A program made the position numbers and the translations under genes. Shown here in pieces: positions 48,733 to 59,790 of a stretch of DNA of 64,000 nucleotides. The notes under the pieces are model-generated. The model had not been told where the DNA came from. It searched no databases and saw only the letters and a list, made by a program, of their open reading frames with translations. Each line of letters starts with the position of its first letter. Within the stretch, counting starts at the first letter, position 1. The stretch covers positions 10,658,356-10,722,355 of the forward strand of contig NC_069136.1 in assembly GCF_026914265.1 (NCBI RefSeq), in the 5' to 3' direction. The DNA is from Mya arenaria. Its lineage: Eukaryota; Mollusca; Bivalvia; Myida; Myidae.

Positions 48733-48913
48733 TATGCCCAGTAGGTTTCGTCAATTGTAATTTGAATATAACTAACAAGGAATAAAAATAAGATTATTTT
48801 GTTTTGTATTTATTTGCCTTCGCCGATTATTATGATTATAATAAAAATGTATTATCAACAAGACCATTAAACATGATAATAAACATGTGTAAACGTATGT
48901 TGCCTTTTATTAT

Positions 48914-49453
48914 TGATAATATCTGTCATGTGTTCCCGTTCCGGATCGAAAAATCCGACCCGAGGGCACCTGCGTTGCCAGGTAACGAGGCTTGACGAGT
49001 TACCGGCTACGCAGCGTGCCCAAGGGTCGGATTTTTCTATCCGGAACGGACACATATGATAGATATTTTTCTAGCATACCTTAAATTACATTTTTTTGTG
49101 AAGAAAATACATAAAAAAGCGCGTTTTTGTACATTTCACCAAAAAGCGCGTGCGATGATGTTTACTGACGTCATGACGCGCAGTAATTTGTATTCACTGC
49201 ATACGTCAATAAGTTCCTACGCTATCACGTCTTTTAAGGCTTATTTTGTTTTGTTTTTAAGGAATCTTTAGTAAAGTTTATGTTAATGGAACTCATTTAT
49301 TGAAATCGCATTACTATGGTTACATTAAGTGTTTAATAAAAGAAATTGAAAGTATTAGGTCACAGCGCGTGACTCATCTGGCATGGGGGGATGCCAGATG
49401 GAGTTTTCCAGCACGGCTGAAATCACAGGAAATGCCTATCCGGTGTGCTAGAA
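48914..49453. mobile_element. Foldback insertion of about 0.54 kb, unit 3 only
   Basis: Copies 1 and 2 run straight from GCCTTTTAT to CCTTAAGCTGATC; unit 3 has about 540 extra bases between them. The left 155 bases (48,915-49,070) form a near-complete foldback with arms of about 52 bases (GGGTCGGATTTTTC..ATCCGGAACGG on the right arm). Further on are a CRE-like TGACGTCA near 49,164 and a perfect hairpin CATCTGGCAT/ATGCCAGATG at 49,376-49,401. No clear terminal inverted repeats or target duplication were found, so the class is open. One arm recurs at 20,038. Confidence 0.75.
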
Positions 49454-50089
49454 AACCTTAAGCTGATCTATTGATAATGAAAGGTTACATAATTCCACAA
49501 CATCTGAAATGCCATTTTTAATTTGTAAATTTTTATTTATACTGTTAACACTACAGTATTTATTTGCCCACATTTTTAGAAACAGGAGGGAAGTTATAAC
49601 ATAAGCTTTCATCCATCTCTTCAATCCCGACGCTGTTAGAGGTATAATATGTCTTGTTTTTATGTAATTCCATGCATTAAATAACTGTTACCTTTAAACT
49701 AAACTCGGTTACAAAAATCATACGAGACAACATTTATACCAATGAAAATTGTGCTCTTTGTATTTGGTTGGAATCTTTGAGTTCAGAAGCATACTCATTT
49801 AACCTTGAAAAATGCATTTGTTGAAGTTAAGTGGGTCTACTCGAGCGAAAAGGTGATCTCTAAGACCCTTGACTTTATTTACGTTTTTAAGACTAAAATA
49901 AAGGTTATTAAGTGTGCAGTAATTGAGCAGGTGTATGAGAAACTGTGAAATGAGGTTAAGATTAAATGCCGGTGCTCTAAAAATAATATAAGCGATATAA
50001 GAATAATTTTTCTTACTTTCGATTGGCGGGGATAGTATTAGGTATGTTTAGTAACACTAGCACAGTCGTTATTATAGTTGAATAGGTTA

Positions 50090-53000
50090 GATAGATTTAT
50101 TCGTGCATATATATATGTCATAGTAACAAACCAAATATCTCATAAAGTTATAACACAGACTGATTAACAAAGTATTAGTGATGATATCTATACTAAAGCA
50201 CAACATCATTAGAATGCTTTGGATACATACGTGCGTTAATAAAGATTTTATTCAATGTGACAAATATATAACACAGGATAACCCGTTAAAGTTATTCAAC
50301 TTATTTCCAATGGGGTCTTTATGACAAATATAATTATTTGCCAAGATCTCAGTTGTAAGCTGTTTAAATTAGGTTTTCTTATACAAAGATAACATGCATG
50401 TACTCTTGACCAGTTAAAGAATGATTAAATGTTTGAGATCGAACTTTTACAGTTATAATGCAACCGACTGTTAAAACCATATGACACTTTAGCATAATAT
50501 GACAAAAATCTTAGAACTGATATGCAAGATTAAATGAATAACAATTAATAAAATAGGAAATCTTCCATTTCTGCACATTTCATACCAACACTAAGATGTG
50601 ATTTCACTTCGTTTTTAAAAGTATTCTTATTTTTCAATTATTTTAACTTTATTGGAAGACTGTTCCAGTCTTGGATTGCTTGATAAAAGAAAGTATTTAA
50701 TATAAAACTGTCAGTCTGTGGCACTTTAAAATTTCCAGCACTATGTCTACTGTTGTAAGAATGTGTGGATGAGACTAAAGTAAAATGTTCATGTAAGTAT
50801 GATGGGCATTTGCTATTAAAGATTTTATGTACATGGTTAAGTCGTAGTTGCTTTATCCTATTTTCTATATTAAGCCATCCAATATCACTGAAAGCCGAGA
50901 CTTTCAGGGAAGTTCTACAATCATAGCCATAAATAAATCTGACAACTTTGTTCTGAGTGACCTGTAATCTGTTCTTGAATTGTTTAGATATACCACTGTA
51001 CCAAGATGTCGATGCATAGTCAAAATGACATTGTATTAAGGAGTTACATAACAATCTTCTTAGATTCATATCTAAAAAAACGATTTTTTTAGCCTAGAAT
51101 TAACTTTACTGACAATATTGTTAACAATAGATGCAGCACTGAGATCATTGTCCAGTATACTTTCAAGATATTTAACAGATTGTTTAGGTTTTATGATATG
51201 GCCATTGCAGTTTACATTAAAGCTATCAACTTTTGTTAGTTTTCTTTAAGACCCAAATAAAATACATTCTGTTTTTCCAAGATGCAAAGACAGTTTGTTG
51301 TCAACTAACCACTTACTACAGTTTTCAAGTTCCTTGCCGAGTACATTGCTAATAACAGACGGATCTTTGTGTGAGAAAGGGATAGCAATATCATCTGCAT
51401 ATAATATTAATTTACATTTTTCACTTATGCTTATACTCATATCATTGACATAGCATAAAACAGCAACGGTCCAAGTATGCTTCCTTGAGGAACGCCACAA
51501 GAGATGTTCATGAATTCAGACGTTGTATTATTTACATTGACAACTTGTTTACGTCCAGATAAATATGATTGAAACCACTCAATTGAATCCACACCAATTT
51601 CTTTTAACTTCTGACATAGAATTTTGTGATCTACGGTATCAAACGCCTTTTGAAGATCCAGCATAATCATTCCTGTATATAGACCTTTGGAATTTTGTTC
51701 TTTTATATGGTCGGTCAAATGAATTAGGCAGGAGTCAGTTGAATAGTTACATCTAAAACCACTCTGAAGTTCGTATAATAATCCATGTTTAACAAGAAAA
51801 GATTCTAGTTGGTTGTATACAACTCTTTCTAAGATTTTTGAAACTATACATAGTATGCTTACAGGTCGATAGTTTGAAACATCAGATCTGTTGTTTTTCT
51901 TAAACAATGGTTTAACTTTAGCATTTTTGAGTTCAGATGGTACAATGTTACTTGTGATAGAGCTGTTTATCAGAAATGTTACTGGTATCTTTAAAAATGG
52001 TGCAGAATCTTTTAAAAATCTTGCAGGAATGTTATCTAACCCAGTGCTTTTTGAACAATTTAGTTTACATAGTTCCTTGTAAATGTATTCTCCAATAACA
52101 GTGTAAATCTGACCACAGCTTTTTTGGATCATTTTTATTTTCTTCCAGCTTGTTCGACATATATTCTGATTCGGCCTTAATTACTTCTTTCTGAACTAGG
52201 TTTCTGTAAAAACGATATTTATCTAACATCATCTCCTTCTGTTTGTATTTTTTGAATTGGAAATAAAAAGCATCTCTTTGACTGATGAGTTCCAGAATGT
52301 TAGAATCTAACCATGGTTCACTTCTTTGTTTTAGTCTGACTTCCTTAACAGGAGCAACAGTGTTCAAAACTGACAGAAATGTTTCTTTAAAAGACAGCCA
52401 TGAATCTTCTACATTTTTTGCAATAAACATGTTTGGCCAATCCCAAAGTTTAAGTTTGTGAATAAAATGATCTACATTGTAATGTTTCAAAGATCTTATA
52501 ACAACATTCTTATGCATATTATACGTCTTTTTCTGTGTTTTACGCGTACAAAAATACAGACAAATGATCACTGAGACCTATCGGAAGAGTACCAGACTGA
52601 ACAATATTGTCTTGATGGCTACATAAAATGTGATCTAACACAGAAGATGAGGACTCTGAGATTCTGGTAGGGTCATTTATAATCTGTTTTAGATTAAAGA
52701 TATTAAGAACTTGTTCAAACTGATTTCTTTGCAAAAAACAAATGTTAAAATCACCAAGGATGTACCATTCTGAGTCAGATCTAACCATAGATAAAACATT
52801 TTCAAAAATATCAACAAAATCTGTTTGTTTAGGTGGTCTATAACATGACCCTATTAAAATAGGTTTGAGTTTTGGTAATAAAATATCAGCCCACACTGCT
52901 TCAAGATTGTCCTTTTCTAGGTCCCGTCTTTCGGTGAACGCCAGATCTTCATTAACGTATAAGCATACTCCACCACCTTGTCTGTTCCGGTCCTTTCTGA

Positions 53001-54368
53001 TCACATTGTATCCTTGAATTTGTATTTCCGTGTCCATAACTGAATTGTCTATATTTTGGCATTAAATGTCTCACTTCGGGCAACTTTGGTAATAGAGATC
53101 GTATGTTGAAATGCATAAAATGAAGTCCTTTAAGTTCAAAGCAGTTAAAATTACTACACGATTCGGCAAAACTATTGTCATGATAACCAGGCAGAATTCT
53201 ATCATGAATATCGTTTAAATCATCAAAAAGATAAAAAGGTAATAATTTAAAAGTACATATCCGGCAAGTGAAATAGAAAGATCCATTAGATTTGCATACG
53301 TTTGAGTAGAAAGAATCACTTATCTAACCAGAGCATCTTATATGTGTCCGGATTTCGCAAAAATCACAGTTGACAGCTTTACTACGGGCAGTTACACCTT
53401 TTCCACAAACTGAACAAGGAAATCTAGGTTGTCCCCCTTCCTTCATATTTGAAAATCCCGAATTATCAACATACTTGTCCTGTTCAATGGGTCCAGGGTG
53501 CGGGTGCACGTCACCACTTAGTAGAAGGAACACGAAAAATATATATCTTGGATTAACCTTGGCATAATACTTCTGAAGGTTTTTAATCGTTCTCATGGAG
53601 AATACAAAATGGCTGGGTGCCACTTCAACCACTGGGGGCGAAAGGTACGAAAGAATTTCAAACGTGAAAATACTGTTTTTGTAGAGTCGAAACTGCTGAC
53701 AAGTGTTTTTTCGCATGGAGAATATTTATGTTTGTTTTAGGCTGGTTGGTATCGTTGTATTCCACTGTTTTAAAATATATTTGAAGAAGTATACAGGCGA
53801 TTAAAATTCCACGAAAAGCCACCATCTTGAACGACTAGACTGTTAGCTCCTGTATGAAACAAAATTAAATGTCTCACCAGTACGTTCAGAAGAAAAAGTG
53901 ACTCTACACATATGTTAAAAAATAATTAACTCTTCCTCTTTATAAAGCTTGAAAGTCCCTCTTCGATAATTTCTACGCCGGGATCCGAACACTATCAAGC
54001 GTTTACGTTATATCTCCTGTGGAATTGTTGTTCGATTTTATTGAATTTATCATAAACGGTACGGTTGTTGGCAAAATGATTGTTCACTGTTGATTTCCCA
54101 TCTTTTAAGTTAAAGTTCCGTCTTTTTCCTCTTTGTTACTCGATTTCTTGCGCCGACGTCAAACCAAATTTGAAGTTTTCCAAAGTTCACACAATCCATC
54201 TTGATGAAAATTGTACCATAAGACGTGAATTTTAATTTGACATCGTTTGATAATATATTTTTTTGAATATTGCTTAAGAAATTATGTTAAAATAATTTAT
54301 TTTTGTTAAAATATATAAGAGCGTCATTTTTTTACAACTTGTTATGATGACGTCATTTCCGGACGTGG
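50090..54368 (-). mobile_element. LINE with 2A-like motif, PHD finger, endonuclease and RT (CR1-like)
   Basis: A 4,279-bp insertion flanked by AGGTTA (50,084-50,089 and 54,369-54,374). Units 1 and 2 keep the empty site (35,35x and 41,55x). Coding order on the minus strand: an N-terminus with SGDVHPHPGP, a 2A-like motif (about 53,520), then a C4HC3-type finger starting CSVCGKGV. Next comes an APE-type endonuclease (NIRSLLPKLPEVR near 53,100; GSCYRPPKQ and ILGDFN in 53,037-52,540). Last is a reverse transcriptase (KAFDTVDH, SCGVPQGSILGPLLF, LYADD at about 51,390) and a conserved C-terminal region to 50,638. Single-ORF organisation is likely. Breaks seen: a stop after the finger's RCSG, at least two frame changes between endonuclease and RT, and one between the PQGS and YADD blocks. 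The 3' end is AATAAATCTATC with no poly-A. It is full length but inactive. Confidence 0.92.
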
Positions 54369-54442
54369 AGGTTACTCCAACAAAAACATCAGCATCGAAC
54401 TGACGGAATCTTAACCAGCGGCATTTAATACTTGAACAGTGT

Positions 54443-54448
54443 TTTATT
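54443..54448 (-). terminator. Candidate polyadenylation signal of the intact LAMP gene
   Basis: AATAAA on the minus strand 76 bases below the stop codon, just inside the border of the LINE insertion. Confidence 0.55.
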
Positions 54449-54523
54449 AATCTTATTTCATTGGACATTGTTGTATAAATAATTTGTATACATCATATTA
54501 TTGAAAAAGGCACTCAATTACTT

Positions 54524-57500
54524 TCATAGCTGAATGTAACCTATTTTTGACCTTCGACGACTTAACATGTATACAAGGAGAGCAAAATCCACAACTGCAG
54601 CCAAGATAGTCCCAACGATCATTTCAGCGGTGAAACCTATGAGCGCATCGGCATCACAATCGGTAACATCTGGAAAAAAGAGTGCGATTGTTTACCTTTG
54701 GTTTAACACACGCCTTGTATTTATTCTATACTTGCTTAAGAAAATAGTTCGTCTATATATGATAAGAGAACAATACACCTTGTAAAAGAGTTTGATTGAC
54801 AATGGGAAGATTGTTCAGAACTTTGCTAGAATGAACAACGTTGTTAACGGCATCTTTGTTAACTTGTTAAGGTGAAACATTTCATGGAGGGCTAATATAC
54901 TTAGGTAAAACAATCTTTGCTGAATCAGTTTGCTAGATATTCGTGTTAAGTACAACAGATCACATGTGTGTTCATTAAACTTTCAGAGTATTAAAGATTT
55001 GAACGTTTACAACGAACCAGTTAACAACGTTGTTAAATCTAACATTCGATTAAATGTTTACACAATGAGGACACATACTTTACAATTCCGGACAAAAATA
55101 TATCCTGTTGCCACAGCGAATACAAAAACCAAAAAAATAAAGTATAATAATAAATGTGAAAGTCCCATTACCATCTTGACTGAAGTCAGAAATATCTGTC
55201 TGATAAGCTGCATACTGCAGATTCCACGTCTCAAGAGTTATTCCCCCTTTCAAGTCCGTCTTTGTATCTGCATTGCACAGATAGGAGCCATCTGTATGCG
55301 TCTTAAATGCTTGCATTAGGTTGTTGTTTGACGAATTGAATGGTTGGCTGGCTAAAATAGGAAAATAGGTTCAAAGAGGTTTTATTCAGCAAGTAAATCA
55401 GACGTATACTTTAAACATTGGAACCTTCAACCTGTAGCAAACGATAAAAATGTTTGCTTACGAAATAGGGCTTTCCAAAGGCCAAAAAGGAAAATAACGC
55501 ACATGCATGTTGTATACATTATATATATGTATATATTCTGAAATGTCGAACAAAACAAAAAATCAAAATGTAAAGAGGCAAAATCTTTTACAAAATTAGG
55601 AATAATTAAGTTATAAAATAAGATATTAGTTTCAACCCAATTTGCAGTACTGGTAAAAGTAATGTTGACTTTGGTAGACCTACCATCTATTGCGTTAGGG
55701 AAAAGTTCTGGTGTGTATTTTCCCTGTACACTCAATGTATCCCACCAGACATTGTCACCATCCTTGCCAAAGCTGATATCTATCACGAAATCCTTATGGA
55801 AAGTGATACTCATCGTCTGGTTCATCATCATGGCATTGAGGGCATTTTCCAGGGAAGATGAATTACAACTTCCTGTCACTATGGGGCTTTCTACTCCTAT
55901 CTGAGCAGTTTTGTTCTTAAAATAATCAACATAGCTTGATTTCATCAGTCCATTACTGGGAAAAATGTTAAATTAACTTTCTCTACAAAATGACACTTAA
56001 TCTAATTACAAAGGAAGCTTCGGCGTTTATTGATGTCATCACTAATCTGGGAAATACTATAACCAAGGTATTTTTATTGTTATTATAGAAATCATCTCCA
56101 TGAACAGTACCCATTCTATTCTTAACTTAAAGCTGCACTCTCACAGATTGAACGTTTTGACAACTTTTTGTATTTTTTTTCTTCGAACGAGCCTATTTTT
56201 GCGAAAATCCATGGAGACCAGTTATATAAGAATGCTGTCAAAAAATTAGATCACAGATTTATATAAATAAGTTCAAAATTTGAGGTTTTATGAATTTTTC
56301 TTAAACCGTTATTACGGTTTAACCCATAAAACATGAATTTTCGTACGGAAATATTAAAATCTACGATCTTATTTTTGTCAGCAATCTTATATCATTGATT
56401 TGCTGATATTTACGCAAATATTTGCTCTTTTGAAGACAAAAACTAAAACAAGTTGTACAAATGGTATATCTGTGAGAGTGCAGCTTTAAGGCTGAACTTG
56501 AAAATCCAATGATGAGACAATTACTCTTGCATTAAATATATTACACCTACTAGTATTATGGTTTTAGATTAAACTGTAAGTTAACCACAAACTAATTATA
56601 ATTTAATTATTCAAAGTTGATGTGAATTAACTGTTTCACATATTGAACACTGTTTTAATTGTGCTAAAAAAATCGTACAAAGCAAGCTGACGGCAAGTAG
56701 GTCAACATTAAACAGAAAGGTTCTGTGTTACAGCCTGTTTATAACTTATTACAAGCGTCACTGTTCACATAATTAACATTTATCGTTATCAAGATTCTTG
56801 TATTTTTAGGTTGGACTAATAATTTTCTAAACTGGAACTACATATACAAGACAGTAAAAGCAAAAGCGTGTAGAGACCCCCCTCCTAATGAGGATACAAA
56901 CGCCAATTTGAATTTCTCAGGTCATAAAGCATGTTGTCAACAACAATTACTATTTTAAAAGTTAGAGTTATGGCCTTGCTACAAACTTGTACATTACAAT
57001 TCATGACAGTATCTGAAACAGATTATGAGCATACAAAACTGATAAAGACAAAGGCATAAAATTGTCCAACACAAATCACACTTAGGGGTGTTTAAAGAGA
57101 TATTATTCTCAAGATAAACATCACATTAAAACATGATTTGACCCCCCCCCCCCCCCCACCCCACCCCCCAATCCTAGAATATCTACTTCTCCCTGTTTTC
57201 AAAGTCTAGCTTATTTCATGCTTTGACTTGTACTTTATTGAAAAGACTAGCTTATAAAACCAGACTCTCACCGTATCATTTGTCTGGTATTGTACAATGA
57301 TCATCATCTGGGCCTTCAGAAGGATACAGGTCTTATTGGCATCATCTTTAACGCTCAAAGACAGCTCGGGGTGGTTTGAGGGATTTGGCGCTGGTGTTGT
57401 TGCAGTTGGTGCTGTTGAAGTTGGTGTTGATCCTGTCTTAGTTGGTGCTGTGGTTGTTGATGGTGTTAGTGTGGATGTTAATTCAGCATCTGCAGGACAG

Positions 57501-59790
57501 TGGTCACCTTGGAATTTAGAAGATTTTTTTTCGTTAAAGTTCACTTTTCAACAAAAACTATTAAGTTACAAAAGCATGCTGTTTTGTTTGGGTCATTTAT
57601 GTTCAAGTTAAACTATTTACACACATTTATTTATAAATCTTGTAGCAATACTGAATAGATGTGGCAGAAAAGAAAACACTACAGGTGTCAGATTGACAGA
57701 GCAACCCGAGGTAACAACCAGCTGGGAGTCTGGGAGATGTTCATTTTTTCCGCTTAAGTCCACGATTATTCGTATAGTGCAAATTCCATGAATACAATTT
57801 ATCGTATCAAAACAATTTTTTCCAAGTTCCAAATTCTTACCAAGTTTCACTGTTGAACATATAAATACATTAAAACATACTAGTACCTTTTAAAAAAGTT
57901 CCATTTTCAATATTAAACGCCTGCATATGAACACGTGTAAACTTCAATTCCAGGTTGTAAGTGTCATTCATATCTGACTTGTTTCCGTCATATTTCTGCT
58001 CTGCATCACACTGGTAGGAGTTTTCCATACTGCTCACTTGGTTAATCTCAGTTGTAATAGAAACTGGGTCTAAAATGCACAAGAATAAAGATATTAAATA
58101 CACATTGGTTAATACTTTCTTGTTTGTATATCAAATAAATGTGTGTGTAAAATTAATGTTCACTACTACATGTATTACATATATAGTTTGTGCTGATCTG
58201 ACCATGTAGCAAACATATGTTAAACGTATATTATTGCTTTCATCATGCAAATTAAATACATGAACAATATTTTTATGAAAATCTACAGAAACAAGTCCAG
58301 TAGACGAACGTTTACACATAAACCCCGTTTAATGGCACAGGGTAATGCTAATGCCATAGGACACAAAAACAAACAATCACAATCCAGAAATATGGAAGAA
58401 CAGCACAAAACTCCACAAACAAAACACTACATATATAATAAATAATACTAGGGGTGCTCATCAAATTCTCACCTGTCATTCCATTCTTGAAGACTATATC
58501 AGGCACAAACTCTAAGTCCATAACAACATTCACCATGTCTGAACTGTTCTTGAAGGTAAACTTGAAGGTAGAATTATCCTTATGAAACCTTACTTGCACA
58601 AATGGATCAATATTTTGCCCCTCACACGTTCCATCTATTACTGACAGATCTTCAAACGTCCACAGTGGTACATTCTGCAAAAATGGAAGGGAAGATCACT
58701 TACAATTTTTCCACCCATCCTGAAGTTTTTAAATGATATTCTAAACCTTTCCAAACAGCATTTTTTTCATTTCCAAATGTGACATGTAACTCCAATTTGA
58801 AGATGTTGGCGATAAGATTATCCCACATCTTGGGGCAAATTCTCATTCCAAAAATGCATAGAATAGGGCTAGCTACATTCTATTTGAGAATCTAGATTGA
58901 CTAAAATAGTCAATTTTATTTTGGTAAATAAAGATCTAGTATGATATAAGCTTCAATTTGATTAATACTTAAAACTAATTACAGACATGTTATACAGTTA
59001 CATCATTCAATCAAGCTGCTGTAACATTAGTCCAGGGAGGGGACAGTGTGGGCATATAGGGGACCTTAGACTGCGAGTGACTCGGGATATTGACTTGTCC
59101 AGTGAGACAGCCACCAAGGAAACTAGGCTTGGTCGAATGTTTTTTTCACAGGATTGCCGATGCCTGAACACCTATCACCAAATGTCACTGCTCCAGAGGT
59201 GGAATCTAGACAACAAAGTTGCAGTTTGTCCGACGCCTCACAAAATAGATATGTGCATTACCTTTGTTGTTCCATTTCCTGTCCATGACAAAGAGTTGTA
59301 AGAATCAAATTTCAGCATAACACACGGCAGGCCTGTCTCTGGGAATTTTATTGGATAGTCGCAAACACCTGAATAGAAAATAAGTGTGGGGGACTTGTGT
59401 AGTGGTATAAAAACATAAACGTGAATGTATTCATTTTATATTTTATGTTCAGGTAGAATTGCACATATGTCACAATTATACACAACTTTATTACTTAATA
59501 ACTTACCTAGGTAATTGGATTTATCTTCTTAATACATTATGTCAGAAGGTTGCAATATTTAATGGACTTACTGATAAACCTTATCAAGTAACTGGCTCTT
59601 CAGTTGTATAGGCAAAGAAATATCTAGAACGATATAGGTTTGCTGTGTTTTAGACTTATGTCATTCGCTGACTCGTTTGTTATTCAACCTACTCGTAATA
59701 CTATGTTGTCTTTATCAGCTGCGACATACATAACAGTTTTACGTACTTACAACATGCAATACAAACAGCCAGCATGCTTATCAGCCTCAT
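54524..59790 (-). CDS. LAMP: Lysosome-associated membrane glycoprotein (LAMP), intact
   Basis: Eight exons: 59790-59751, 59368-59262, 58674-58473, 58069-57887, 57507-57272, 55915-55684, 55351-55172 and 54669-54524. All phases close, giving 441 aa (human LAMP1 has 417). A signal peptide (MRLISMLAVCIAC) is followed by LAMP domain 1 with PCVML...SYQC and MQAF blocks. Then comes a Pro/Thr/Ser-rich hinge (about residues 188-218) and LAMP domain 2 with KTCILLKAQ, LFPNA, GSYLCNAD and LQYAAY blocks. One TM helix (about 410-429), SRRRSK and a terminal GYIQL follow. The GYxxPhi tail is the classical AP-dependent lysosomal sorting signal. The protein should be a heavily N-glycosylated lysosomal membrane protein. 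Oddity: an Asp (421) lies within the TM helix. The two related copies to the left are decayed. Subtype (LAMP1 vs LAMP2) is not resolved. Confidence 0.94.
56127..56489. repeat. Foldback MITE in LAMP intron 5
   Basis: Perfect-looking ends TTAAAGCTGCACTCTCACAG and CTGTGAGAGTGCAGCTTTAA, with complementary arms around a CCGTTATTACGG centre. It is absent from the matching intron of copy B (near 43.2 kb), so it inserted after the duplication or was lost there. Confidence 0.9.
57141..57172. repeat. Poly-C tract in LAMP intron 5
   Basis: A run of about 18 C residues followed by ACCCCACCCCCCA, in the stretch that copy B lacks. Confidence 0.9.

Noticed and set aside
48914-49453. Helitron interpretation (CTAG-like end with upstream hairpin)
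   Set aside because: The hairpin lies about 50 bases from the end rather than about 10, no 5' TC end fits, and the insertion site is not clearly A/T.
57297-57611. Plus-strand Val/Gly/Ala-rich frame of 104 codons
   Set aside because: It is the antisense of the LAMP hinge exon. The low-complexity Pro/Thr codons read as Gly/Val on the other strand.
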